The notes beneath the pieces were generated by a model that saw only the letters and a list, made by a program, of their open reading frames with translations, had not been told where the DNA came from and did not search any database. Shown one piece after another: positions 1 to 13,200 of a stretch of 43,669 bases of DNA; the first letter of the stretch is position 1, and every line of letters starts with the position of its first letter. Source of the stretch: Phoronis australis (Eukaryota; Phoronida; Phoronidae); NCBI GenBank assembly GCA_002633005.1, contig NMRA01000622.1, forward strand, positions 100,856 through 144,524, in the 5' to 3' direction. A program made the translations under genes and the position numbers.

Positions 1-930
1 TCCAAGCTGTATTGACCATTTATTGCTCTGTTTGCATCACATTACCATGCAGAGGACAACAGGAGATTGGCAATTTAACTTCAGTGGCTAAGAAAGATTT
101 CCCACACCTTGGCTAGAGTGATAGGTTCTCTATACATTGAAGTAAAGATTCCTCAATTTATAACGCAATATGGTGGAACAGTAAAATTTTATTTTGTCAA
201 ATTTTCAACAAAAGTAAAAAGGATGAAAACATTTACTTCGCTACTTGTTAAACTGGAAAAATGGCAACTTTGGCAATTGTTTTTGTTCTAAATTGTGGAA
301 TCTGCTGATATAACAAGGAGGACCCAAAACTATGGCAGCCGCATTTTTGCACATCCAAACTTATTTAAACAAGAACAATATTTTACAATCTTTAGGCTGC
401 TGAATCACGTGGTCATTCAAATGGTGCTTTGCTATTTTTACTTTCTACTCATTCGTAAATAAATTCTTTAACAAACAAAAGTGTAGACACTATACATGTG
501 TGCATCTTAATTTGTTGTACACCAGCAAATTTTAATTCATTTACGATGAAATTTGTTTCATTAGTTTATTCCCTTTAACTTAAACGTTTTTCAAATTCCC
601 ATCAATAGAGCAAAAACATCATGTGGTAAATCAAAGCTGTAGTTGTGAAATTTAGCATATTTTTGAGAAAGTGAATTTTCTGTTTGAGCTAAGATATCTG
701 TAGCTTGAAAACTAATTCGGGAACCCTACTTTTTTGCTCATGTCATTGCACATACACAGGACATTAAAGAAAAATTTTTAAAAAATTAATTTTTTCGATG
801 AAATTTTTGCATAGAAGCCAAAATGCTCAATTCTGAGGTACCCAAAAATCGTGGAAAAGTAAAATGCGCTCTAACACTGATGTAAGAAAACCATTTAACT
901 GGGAAATATTATTGAAGCTGTTGCAATATA
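1..930. other. AT-rich stretch, no gene seen
   Basis: AT-rich non-coding DNA. If the SLC5 gene continues leftward, this is part of its intron 3. The only open frames are short and lysine/phenylalanine-rich, as expected by chance. Confidence 0.6.
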
Positions 931-2760
931 AAATTGACATCCTGCGGAACGGTTCCGCAAGTGTTCTATTTATTAGTTAATTATTGTTACAATACAAATT
1001 CTGATACATTTATGTTTCATACTTGTTGCACATTAACATTTGAATATTCCGTATCATGTATTAACATTCTACCAAAAACGGTAAAATGGCATAGACAAGA
1101 TATCAGTTTTTCCCTGAGTCTGCTAGGGGTAGGTTTTTGCATCAAAAACCATTCAGCAAGTTCCCCACTGATTAATTATTGCTCATGATGACACATTGAT
1201 ATTTTCACGTGTTATTGAGAATAGAATATATTTCAACCTTAATGTGTAAGAAGTTTAAAAAATTGTGAGCTCCACAAAACTATAGTTTGCGGAACGGTTC
1301 CGCATGCAGAAATGTTCCACAACTGTCACTTTTATTAATTAATTGTTAGGGTATAAATTCTGATACTTTTGTGTTTAATGCTTGTTGCATGTTAAGATTT
1401 GAATATTTCATGGCTTGTGTTAAGGTTCTGCCAAAAGCGGTAAAATGGCATACACAAGATGTCAATTTTTCGCGAGTCTGCTTGAGGTAGGTTTCTGCAT
1501 CACAAACCATTCAGCAAGTTCCCCGCTGATCAATCATTGTTCATGTTGACACATTGATATTTCCATATGCTATTGAGAGTAGAGTATATTTCAACTGAAA
1601 TGTGCAAGAAAATTTTTTAAAAACTTGTGAAGATCACAAAAGTATTGTTTGCGGAACGGTTCCGCATGCGGAACGGTTCCGCAACTGTCACTTTTAATAA
1701 TTAATTATTGTTAGAGTAGAAATTCTGATACTTTTATGTTTAATGCTTTTTGTACGTTAAGATTCGAATATTTCATGGCTTCTGTTAAGGTTCTACCAAA
1801 AGCGATAAAATAGCAATAACATGATGTCAATTTTTCGCCCGAGTCTGCTTGAGGTAGGCTTCTTCATCAAAAAACATTCAGCAAGTTCCCCAATGATCAA
1901 TCATTGTTCATGTTGACAGATTGATATTTCCATATCTCATTGAGAATAGATTATATTTCAACTGAAATGTGCAAGAAAACTTTTTTAAAACTTGCGAGGA
2001 TCACAAAAGTATTGTCTGCGGAACGGTTCCGCAACTGTCACTTTTAATAATTAATTATGGTTGGGGTAGAAATCCTGATACTTTGATATTTAATGCTTGT
2101 TGAACGTTAAGATTCGAATATTTCGTGGCTTGTGTTAAGGTTCTACCAAAAGCGGTAAAATGTCATAGACAATATGTCAATTTTTCCCAGAGTCTGCTTG
2201 AGGTAGGTTTCTGTATCACAAACCATTCAGCAAGTTCCCCACTGATTAATCATTGCTCATGTTGACACATTGACATTTCCATATGCTACTGAGAACAGAG
2301 TAAATTTCAACTGAAATGTGCAAGAAAATTTTTTTTTAAAACTTGTGAGGATCAAAAAAGTATTGTTTGTGGAACGGTTCTGCATGCGGAATGGTTCCGC
2401 AACTGTCACATTGATCAACTAATTACTGTTAGGATTGTCACATCGATACTTTCAAGTGGCATTGATAATGTAATGCATTTTAAGATGATTGGTGAAATCA
2501 AATACCGAGCAAAACCATTCTGTTTGGGAAATCACTCCCCATACAGAACGGTTCCGCATGCGGAATGGTTCCGCAACTGTCACATTGATCAAGTAATTAT
2601 TATTAGGATTGTCGCATTGATACTTTCAAGTGGTATTGATTATGGAATGCATTTTAACTTTATTGGTCATGAGAATTTAAAAAATTGTGTTCTGCAAAAA
2701 ACTATTCTATTTGCGGAACCGTTCCGCATGTGGAACCCTTCTACAACCGTCACATTGATT
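930..2760. repeat. ~350-bp tandem satellite with TGCGGAAC-N-GTTCCGCA palindromes
   Basis: Diverged head-to-tail units of about 340-365 bp, then half-length units of about 170 bp. Each boundary is marked by TGCGGAACGGTTCCGCA or a variant: 943, 1288, 1650 and 1667 (double), 2017, 2368 and 2385 (double), about 2543-2576 (double), 2712. Shared unit text includes CATTCAGCAAGTTCCCC and AAGGTTCTACCAAAAGC. A lone copy with the central base complemented is at 3314-3330. Confidence 0.85.
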
Positions 2761-2984
2761 AATATATTATTGAGAGTGGGCACATTATACTCTCTCAAGT
2801 ACTATGGAGAATGGAATGTAATTCATGTTTATTGGGCCGGGAGAAAATTAAAAATTTTAGTCCTGTGCTAAACTTTTCTGTTTGTGGAACCCTTCTGGAA
2901 CTTTCACATTGATTTTTAAAAATAAAGTATTATTTTGATTATTAGTCCACAAAACATACATAATATTTCTCAAGTCACAGTATT

Positions 2985-3190
2985 CCACAAAACTTGCGCA
3001 GTGCGTAATATTCCGCAAAATCTGCGGAATATTCCGCACATTTGCAGAATATTCCGCACATTTGCAGAATATTCCGCACATTTGCGGAATATTCCGCAAG
3101 TGTGCAGAATATTCCGCAGACTTTGCGGAATATTCTGCATTCAGTGCGGAATATTCCGCACTGAGTGTGGAATATTCCGCAAGGCAAAAA
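2985..3190. repeat. ~20-bp tandem array of GCGGAATATTCCGC palindromes
   Basis: About nine to ten units of about 20-21 bp (type CACATTTGCGGAATATTCCG), each centred on the 14-bp palindrome GCGGAATATTCCGC. Apparent ORFs on both strands here (for example 2975-3187 minus) are only the repeat read in frame. Confidence 0.88.
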
Positions 3191-3559
3191 TTGAACTTCT
3201 AATTAAGAAAATGCTAATTGAGGAAATAAAAATGTAACATTGTAAACACGTTTAGGGTAAGGTATAGATTTGTTACATACCATTTTTATGGCCCTAAGTG
3301 GATATTAAAAAAGTGCGGAACCGTTCCGCACACTTTGAGACTAAATAATATTGTCTCATTTGAAAAAATATCGCCTTATTCTATTATCCCAACCAAAATC
3401 TGTGTTTTGTGTACTGTGCCCTTATATGTGTAATCACTTGCCATAGGTTTACCTAATGATTGAACTGTACTGTGAATTCTTACGTCGGAAGATTTTAGCC
3501 ACTAACAAGGGCATTTGCAAAGGCCAGGACGTTTTAAAAATAAAAACGCTTCGTAAACA

Positions 3560-4140
3560 CGCAAGTTGAGGTGTGCAAGTTCAATGTCACAGTCGGAAGT
3601 TGAACAACACGGTCTAATTAAACCAGAGCACATGTTACGCTACAACGAAAAACTGCAGCCTTCCATGTATTTCCCATTTGTATTTTCATCAGAAATTTTC
3701 GTCATGCGAGACTCGGTGACTTTTTTCATAGCTAAAGCGCCAAACTCAAGCTAAACGCAAGACAATCGAGTAACGGTCATGACATCGTCAAGACAAGGTA
3801 AAAATTACAAAGCCCGTTACCCCAATTCTCAGATTCAAGCCTTATTGAGTAGTAATCATCCGTTGAACGCTTTAGTGACATGGGAGTTGCGTCGATCCTA
3901 AATTAGCGTTTCTAAAATTTTCCTTGTCCGAAAGTCACGGGACAAAAATCCGACGTTTATGACATTGTCCGAAATTCGAGGATCATTGAAAAACAGTTTT
4001 TGGACCTTGTACGAATTTCGTGGACCATGAAAAACTCATTTCGGAAATATTTATTCTTGGTCGAAAATAGCGGGCCGTCCGAAAATCACGCAACTTTACC
4101 GTAACAGTACTCACACTGAAATGTGTTGTGACACCAGGTG
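3560..4140. other. Intergenic or intronic, no gene seen
   Basis: No exon with family similarity was found on either strand. The 62-codon frame at 3566-3754 has no recognisable motif or splice context. Confidence 0.5.
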
Positions 4141-4159
4141 AATTAGGTTATATACTCAC

Positions 4160-4264
4160 ATTGAACTCAAATGCACCAACCCCAAGTCCTCCTGCAGCCC
4201 CTGAGCCAGCCAGCCCAATGAAGTGCTCACTGCCTATGTTGCTGGCAAACATGGAGGCTCCCAC
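4160..4264 (-). CDS. SLC5 exon 3 (first core helix)
   Basis: This exon has 35 codons in phase 0. It begins GTG after TTTCAG and ends AAT before GTGAGT. It encodes [20 protein letters not shown] followed by [15 protein letters not shown]. Ala57 and Ile60 align with the Na2-site Ala/Ile of SGLT1 (A76, I79), and Asn59/His64 with its sugar-site residues. The Glu in GSEH favours the SMIT branch. Confidence 0.92.
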
Positions 4265-7200
4265 CTGAAACACATGCACCAACGCAGATTACAATATCAC
4301 TCAGAACACTCGTAAAAAGGGAAATGTTTGGTATTACATATGGTCTTGTTAATATTTTGGCTTCACGTTTTAGTTAGAAACAAACTGAGGAGTAGGGAGT
4401 CATGTTAACTTTTTAATGTTTTTTTGGCCAATTTGGCACATTTGCTAACTAAACCAACTTTTAGTGGATCTAATAATAAAAGAAATTAATCGAAAAATAT
4501 TCGAACCAAGGTGTGACGCCACGAGAACAAGAAACGCTGCAAACAGCATGTGTCAGACTACCAGTGAATCATTGCTTAGTGTAACTTTATTGCAGTTTCT
4601 GCATCATCGTTCACGGCAAATGACAAATTGTTACATGTACATCCGAGGATGACTGACAATTTTCTTTTTGAGTTCCTATAGCAAAGGAGAGCCATGTGGA
4701 GCATTGATTTGCGCTCACCTAGTGCATCACAAATATTGGAGATACAAGGGATGATTACTACTTCAAACAATCCCTGAGTTAAGGAGACCAATGCTAGTAA
4801 ACTTAAAAGAGCTTACAGGGGATGCATTGCAAGTCTGAAAAACTTATCAAGATCGAAAAAACAAAAATAAAAACTAGGGGGCAGCTGCGGTAGTCAGACA
4901 AGTCGTAGTCAGGTTCATTGCAATACACTTGCAAAACTTCACAAAGATCCCGCTGAGGTTTAGGAGAAACAGCCGTGGACGAAAAAAAACAGAACTGCCA
5001 CTACGGGATGCCACAGTAGTCAAAATTATCAATTACCAAAAATTATTTTCAGCCATGCTCTTCCCAGTAAGAACCGTATAAATGTTCATAAAAATTTTTA
5101 GAGTGATCCGGCCGATAGAGAGATAGACGCCAAAAAACAGTATAGAAAACAATAACAACAGCAACGTGGAGCATTGAAATGTCCCCACGAATGCATCGCA
5201 AAGGGTGGGCTTTTAGGGTTTTTCATTTGTATCATCGAAATGGCCACTAGACGGCGCGAAATACGTCGAATCCGTCTGAAAACCAGAAAATGTCATTGTT
5301 TCTCTTAATGAAAGCCATTTACCAAATTTCATTAAAATTTGAGGAACCTCAGAGAAACAGAGGAAAGTGAAAAAATGAAATTGCCACTAGGGAGCACAGT
5401 GTTCGTCGGATCCGTCGTAAAGTCGTCATCTTCCCTTGTTAACTTCATACACGTGCTAAATTTAATAAAGATCCTGCAGAGGGCTTAGGAGATACAGGTA
5501 TGGGAGCAAAAAAACACTACTGGAGGCACCACACTAGTCAAAGTCATCGGAAAATCATCATCAACCGTCCCCTTCAAAAAAAGAACATACATTCCCGATC
5601 ATCCTTTGAATGGTTTGGTTGACAGAGGGGCAGACGCCAAAAAAATGAATCAAAAACAGTAAAAATGGCCACTAGATGGCGCAAGATGCCTCAAATCCAT
5701 CCGAAAACGGGAGGATAGCGTCCACTCATTAACAGGTGCCTATGTGACAAATTTCACGAAAATCAGTTGAGGACCTTTGAAGATATAGAGGCGAATGTAA
5801 AAAACTAAAATTGCCACTAGGGGGCAAAGCAGTATTTGGGTCGGTCTGAAACTTGTTGCCCTCTCTTATCATTAGCATAGGAACACACCTGCCAAATTTC
5901 AATAAGATCCTGCAAGGGGTTTAGGACATACAGCCGCGGAGGCTGGATGCCCAGAAAGAGATCACGGCAATATGCGACCACATATAAATAAGTGGGCATA
6001 TAAAAATGCAACTTGAAGGCACACGCCACATCAGATTCTTCTAAAACCAGACAGGTGTCGTCATCACCTCTTTTAACAGAAACATAATTCAAGGAGCTCC
6101 ATACTAGATACAGAGTAAATTAGGGGAAAATAAAATTGCCAGTGGCTTGGCTGATAGAGAAATAGACACCAAAAACAAGACTAAAAATAATAAAAATGGC
6201 CACTAGGTGGTGTGCACTATGTCAAATCCACCTGAAAACAAGAGAGATGTCATTGCCTCTTTGCTAGAAACCTGTTTACTAAATTTTGTAAAAATCTGTC
6301 AAGAGAAGAAAATGGAAAAAAATCCACTGGGGGCACAGCACTTGGTGGATTTGTCCAAAATTCATGCCCATCCGTTTTCAACTTCTTTACACTCTAGCCA
6401 AATTTAAAGATCTTGCAGAGTGTATAGGAGATACAGACATGCATGGAAAGATTGTGCCACTAGGAGCTGACACAGGAGTCATGGAACATCTCTGCCATTT
6501 CATAATGGTTTGCCTGATAGAGGGGCAGACGCCAAAAAATCGAAAACAGTAAAAATGGCCACTAAGTGGTGCAAAATACCTCGAATCCATCTGAAAAGAG
6601 AAGGTGGCGTGTCATCTCTAGATACTTATTTGCAAATTTTTCATGAAAACCCATTAAGGAACTCAGAAGATACAGACTGAGGTGAATGTAAAAACAAAAA
6701 TTGCCACTACAGGACACATCTGTAGTAGTTGGATCAATCTGAAAAATTCTCTCATGCCCTACCATCCACAAAAGGAAGATATCTGCAAAAGTTCATGAAC
6801 ATACATCCTAGGGTTTTGGGAGACGACTAAGCAGACTCTGGATAGACAGGGATGAGAGTTTATGCAACCACATATAAATATGTGGGTGCATACAGGTTAA
6901 CAATTAGGGTACTTGCTCACTAGCTATCACACCTCTATTATCAGGAACATTGTTTTCATACAGAAAACGGCTAAACAGGTTCAAAATACCACATCAAGTG
7001 GAATGTGCCCTCCATAAACGTCTATCCATTAACAGATTTTCTCAAGTCTGTTGAACATCAAGTGCTTTAGTACAACTCATTGGTAAGATTGACAAAATGG
7101 TACTGTGTAGCCACACACAAATGAAAGGAACACTGGGTCAACAACATGAAGCATCTAGTCAAAACCAATTGGTATCTATGTGTGGCCACACACAAAATAA

Positions 7201-10200
7201 GAATTAAACACTGGTTCAACTTACAGATAGCCATATCATGTAGCGTCCAGCCAAGAAGTAGCCACTAACTGTTCCTCGATTTGACCGACAGAGAGACTAA
7301 AAGGTAAAAGCACAAATCATGAGCACCCTAGGAAACAGCTTACTGTAACTTTAGCATTTAGGAGCACAAAAGCAGATCTGTCACTTGACTCAATTTCAAA
7401 TTCTGGTGAGCAAGACTAGTGGACTTTGACAGGGACAATACATGTACATCCCGGGATGTTGTACATTTATTTTTGAATGAATAATTTGAATATTTCACTG
7501 CAGAACACTGGCAAACTGACTGCCTGAGTTCCCACTGGATGGGATTAACAGCCACACATTAAATATCTAAGGTTAATTGGATTAAAAACACAGATTGCGC
7601 AAGTATCGCACCAAGTGGAACAAGTCCCGGATAAAGTTGAAGAAAAATGGGCCAAATGAGACAGTTTTCAAGTTGCATTCCCTTATGAAAAAACTTAAAG
7701 ATAATAAAATATTGTCCTTCCAGTCCCTAATCGTTCATCACTTAAACTCTTCACACCATGAAATGTTTGAATTTGGTTACCGAAAATTGGTATATTTTAA
7801 GTATTTCTTCTTCAATTTGTGTACCTACAATCAAGAAATGAAGAAAAAATAAATAATTAAAATTTTTTTGAATGACGTCATCAGTGAATGCGGTCTGCAG
7901 CATTGTGCTCTCCACTACATCATCCGCAAGGGCAAGTGGTCTCAAAAACAGAGTTCCACTAAGTATTATGAAAAGTTGCATATTGTACAGAAGAGCAGTA
8001 TAACAGCAATCGGACAGGCAGACAATATTTTAGTTTCTGCGTTTCCAAACAACCCTAATATCGCCCAGAAATGGCACAGGTTCATGTTGCGGCGTCAGAC
8101 AGTACACAGCGGAGCAACCGAAAAGTCCAGAAGCCACGCTATGCTCGGCCAATTATGAAGAATCGTGCTTCGATTTGTCACAAATGGAGATTTGATGAAG
8201 GTTTCTCCAACGTGCAAGCACTTTAGATGGTGAATTTTGTTTTGTACCATTATAACGTTGCTGTCAGGCACATATTGAGTAGGAGCCTCACCATCAAATT
8301 GTGACTTTTGTAGTAAGTTTCCATCAGTTTATTCTTGTTCAAGTTGTTGTGGAAATGCATGCTATCCACACATACTTCAGTGCCCAATAGGAGAAAATGG
8401 GATGTAGAGGCTGGAGTCGGACACTAGACCAATGTAATTGATGAATTAAAAAGGAACAAAGCTTTCATGATTTTGGAACATATAAAACAGAAATAAAATC
8501 CTGTTAGCATCACTATAATTAGAAATGATTGTTCCTGACAAACGCATTACAGCATTTGAAGAACGGAAATCAGAGTCCGCTATTCGCAACTGGGCTTCAA
8601 CAGTCCGGGTAAAAACTTCAGTTTGACTTACAGCTCAAGACTCGTAATGATATACCCAACACTGAAAGTGATTAGAAAATTAAATTGTGATTCAATAAAA
8701 GGTTTTAATTGTCCCTCTGAAAGCAGGACTGTCCGCAGACTGACAAGGTTGAGTTTGTACGGCCTTGAACACACAATGTCTGCCGATATGGCGAGGTCTA
8801 ACTCATTACCTACTTCACCAATAGCCTGAGTGTCGACTTCACCTCAATCTCCATTCCTGTCTTCACAATACTCGTCAACCTCACTCTCCAACTTTCAAAA
8901 TCACTACTATCCGCCATTGCACAGTGATATACTGTCACCTGATCAACGTCTACCACTGATGACATCACGTGGCAGGAAACCAAAAAATCATTTTTTCTTT
9001 AAAATTCAAAATTCCTCAATTATAAGTGCTCGTTTAGCTAGATTTTGTGTTATAAAATTATTATACAACTGCAAGTCTAAAACTTTAAAAACAGCAAAAA
9101 CCCGTTGTAGAAACGCTTTAAATCTAAGGACTTTCTTGGAGATAATTGAGGCAACGACATAAAGTGACCTCTGGCACACAGTACATATTATAGTGTATAA
9201 ATTTCTACTTATTCTACTATTTTTTTTCAAGCGCTTCACCCTCAGTAAACGAGTCCACAAGAGTGGTGGTCGTTGTCAGTGGCAGTGGTCCCCAGGCAAA
9301 TGGTGTTGTTGGTGTCTACTGCAGTGCACTAAGAGTGGCGACGTTGTTGAAACTTATACTTGTTGTGTCTAAAATCTACCGTAACCTCTCAATAATATGC
9401 AACAGATTTATTCTGCGAAAGAAACATTCTTTTTTCACAGTTTTAAGAGCCAAATTCCACCTTTGTTCCCATCCAAAGTCAAAGTAACATACCGTAAGTG
9501 TTGTACATGCAATATTATGTGGCTAACTTATTTTTTTCAGTGCTGAGCAAGCAAACGTCGGGATAACGTGTCAATTTTTGGCTGACCTACTCTTTCCATA
9601 AGGGCCAAACCAAAGGAGCAAACTCAAATCGCTCAATAATGGAATTCCACGCTACGATGTTGAAGTATTTCAAGGTTTTTTAGTTCATGCAAAACTAGTT
9701 ATTGAATATCTATTAAACATTAGACAAAAGAGTTTTTCTAGTGAAATTTGCACTGCATCCTTCTAATGCATTAATATGTGATTCTGCCAAGGCAATGCCT
9801 CGCGAAATGCTTTTCAGGAACTTTTTCAGTCCTTCCGGTACACTAAGCCACCGCCTCAACTAGTAGTAGAGGTGGTGGCCATCCCATAGACCATTCCTAC
9901 GTCAAAAGCTTTTCAGTGAATTATGCCTTGCACTGATTAAAGCATCGAAGTCACGTTGCTGTTAATTAGTATGTTTATAGACGAAGGCCGTCGATTTCTT
10001 TAATTCCTTCCAGCTCGATCAAATACTCCCGTAATCAAACTTTTTTCAAGAAGTCCGTTTTTCAGTTGCCCAAATCAGCAACTGGCCATGTTTACACTGC
10101 TCCTGACAGGAGACGACATGACGTGATATCCCCACCGTCTCTACAGCTAGTTGAGACAGAGACACTGCCTATCATTCGGGTTGCAATAATTTGAACTGGA

Positions 10201-13200
10201 CGAACCAATAGAGGGAGTTTGCAGTTAAATTTATCTAGTTTGCATCTTCAATGACTTTGATAACGTTTGTATAGCAGGTCAGTCCCAGAATTTCAACAGG
10301 TATTGTTTTCAAGGTGTATTCTCTCAAATTACTTCAATTGCATACTTGGCCACTCGAATACATGTGTCAGTTAGAGAGTGCTGATTTAACTTTCACATCG
10401 ACAACTAGCCTTACGGATTGGCAATTCCTTTAAACTTCCGGGTAGTGTACTTCAACTGCTCAAATATATTTTGTCAGTCCCAAGGACTCATAGAATTAAC
10501 CAAATAAAAGAACAAGCATACAATGCTAACATAATCCGAAGACTGAGACCGAATGGAAACTAATGGAGAGAAACTAAATGTGCTCATGCAAACTCTCGTC
10601 CAACCGAGAAATTTTAACTGTGGTTGTCATATTTAATTTTATGGAGTAAGTGCTCCCACTAACGTTACATATGTCAGAGGCATAAATTTAACGCTGGTCG
10701 CTAATGCCATCTTCTAAAAGGGAATAAAAGAAGTAACTGCGGTAAACTTAGTCCAGTAGTAAATGACCTTTCTCACCGAAGTTAAGCTGCTTGTGTTCAG
10801 TAAAGAAAGTTACCCGGCCGAGGGAAATTAGGTTCCTTGAGAAAGCTACTCAAGTTCACTTCACAGCCTTATGCACCAGCATTTAGCCCAGCAAAGGTGA
10901 TTTTTTGCATCCATTCCCATAACTGGTTTGTTTTTGCTAAAGCAAATATATAATGCATTAGCGAGTACGTGAAAAGAGTAGTACCTATAGGTATGATACA
11001 AGGCAAGTCTGCAAGAAATGGCCATTATGATGAAGAGAAAATATGACAACAGTTTTGCCTGCTATTGGTCATGCTGTAAACATCCCCTTTAAACCAGATA
11101 AGGATGATTTGGAGAAATCTTTTGAATTTCTCCAATGTCAGGTGGTCAGCACCAGGGCTTCTATTCAATTCCTGTCTCCACTGGGGGTCATCAATAGATG
11201 AGGGTCATATAATGAGGACAATTATCTGAACCAAGGTGGCTTTAGACATCTTTAGTTGAAGACTGCACTGTCTGGCTATGAATACATCAATGTTGGATGG
11301 TCTCATAACAGTAAACAAGCTAAACTAACAATCTGTTAAGATTTGTTTCAACTTCCAAACTTAGAAAAAAAATCAAGATCAAACTTAAAGTCCTTCTCTC
11401 AAACTGCCCATGTGGTTCCAGTATCCGAAAATACTTACTACATAAAATCTTATTTTCAACACCCTTTCTTTATATGCTTTTCGCCTTTCTTGCCAAAAGC
11501 GATTGTTGAACAGTATTTGATCCTTCTCTCTGAGCATATCATTACCGGCTGTCATCGGTTATTTCCGTACCCACATTTCCGGCTCATCAGTTCAGGAACT
11601 TGTCCTCAAAGCCGCCATTTTTTCCTTGTAACTGAATGTGCTATCGCTTGCTCGAAAAGTCTTCATGTTTTGTTAGTAATATCTCGTGATTGCATATGTA
11701 GTCTATTTATAGTTTGTAGTTAGTGGTCGTTGATGTTTTTTGGAATGTTACGCGTACTTATTATGTTAAAATAGCATTGGTGTTTAGTTCCTTACGTAGG
11801 CCGGTCGAACCTAGGAACCAATATGGGTCGAACCTATTTTTTTCGGTTTTATTTTTTTCTCGTTTTGAAAAAGTACTTTGCTATCATCGGAAAGGTAGTG
11901 CATTGTACTCAGTAAAAATCGAAAAAGTATCAAAATCGGGACAAGCAGTGTAAAGTTATTGCAAGTTTTGTGGCGAAATTTGAGTCACTTTGTTTGGATT
12001 CGGGTCGGCCATATTGGAGGACAGCGGGATAAGTCAGTACGAGTTTAAAACTTTGTGTATATTGTTTTCACCAACAAATTACGGTGGAATTTAGTTAGAC
12101 ATATCTTTACTTACTATTCTGCACAATTTAACAGTGTTCACCAAATTTCAGCCTCGCAGTTGTTACTCATTGAGTGATAAATGTGCTCACAACTTCCGTT
12201 GGACTTCGTCTCATTTCTGGCGGCACCGACAACAGGGCGACTTTTGCTGAACTGAAAGGCATGTTCAATCGGCTACTTTGTAATTTGTGAAGATTTAACA
12301 TTGATCCATTTTGACAAACGTTGCTACAAAAAAGAAACTTTGTTCAATTTTCGTGTTTTTTGTGCAAAAATATAAGATGTATTCGAATTATTTTACTGTA
12401 AATTTCCCATTCAGGTGATCTTACACTAGGCTAAAAAATAGTTGAAATAATTTTGAAATGGTTTTTTGTTTGACTGTCAACTGCTGTTCAAGACTTGATT
12501 CGGTGTCACAAAATGATTCATATTTTTCTAAATTTTAAGTCTCAATTGCTTTCAAGTCATGTTTTGTAACTCATTGCTTCTCAATTCAGGTTATCAAGTC
12601 AGGAATAATCTTAATTTGGGAAATAAGCTATGTTGGAGTGTGAAGCTTCAAGTCTCTAATTCTTGTTCCTTGCAACTTCATATTTTTTTAAATGATGCTT
12701 GTCAAATTCTGGTGTAAGGAAACACTATTCCGTCACCATGGTAATAGTTACATGTATGTCCACTTTCATATCATGGAAACTGTTGCTGTTGAATAGTGTT
12801 TGTAATGCTAAATGTTGTAAAGTATTGTGCATTTTAAGTTACTTATGTTAAAAGTTTGAATCATTTTGGGTTAATGAATAAAAAATAATAACATGTTTTA
12901 TTGGACTTGCCATACTTATGTGCTCGAACGAGCCCCCTTTTTGGAGAACTGGAAAAAGGTCTGCCTCAGTCACAGAAGCACGAATTCCGAAAAAAGTAGA
13001 AAATGAGACAATATTCCACTAGAAGACAGGAAGTACCAAAATTTAGAGTCTGCAAATCATAGCTCTGAACATACCCACTGAATCTTATAGTAAAAGATAG
13101 ACATTCCCAAAAATTCCAGCCCCCCCATTCTTTTAGGCTTGGTGCGCTCATACAAAATCTCTATTGAAAGTCAACAACTTTGCACAGTTCGCCAGAAGTA

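Noticed and set aside
2473-2871. 132-codon plus-strand ORF
   Set aside because: It lies inside the ~350-bp satellite, has no recognisable motif, and is not kept in other units.
930-3200. CRISPR array
   Set aside because: Repeats are palindromic eukaryotic satellite units without constant-length unique spacers or cas genes.
2857-3237. Overlapping ORFs on both strands (80, 100 and 70 codons) with repeated RNIP/CGIF peptides
   Set aside because: They are the GCGGAATATTCCGC tandem array read in frame; palindromic units give similar frames on both strands.
1-4159. SLC5 exon 4
   Set aside because: No minus-strand frame with the expected GW.F.P.Y and TMPEYL motifs was found, so it is assumed to lie outside the window.
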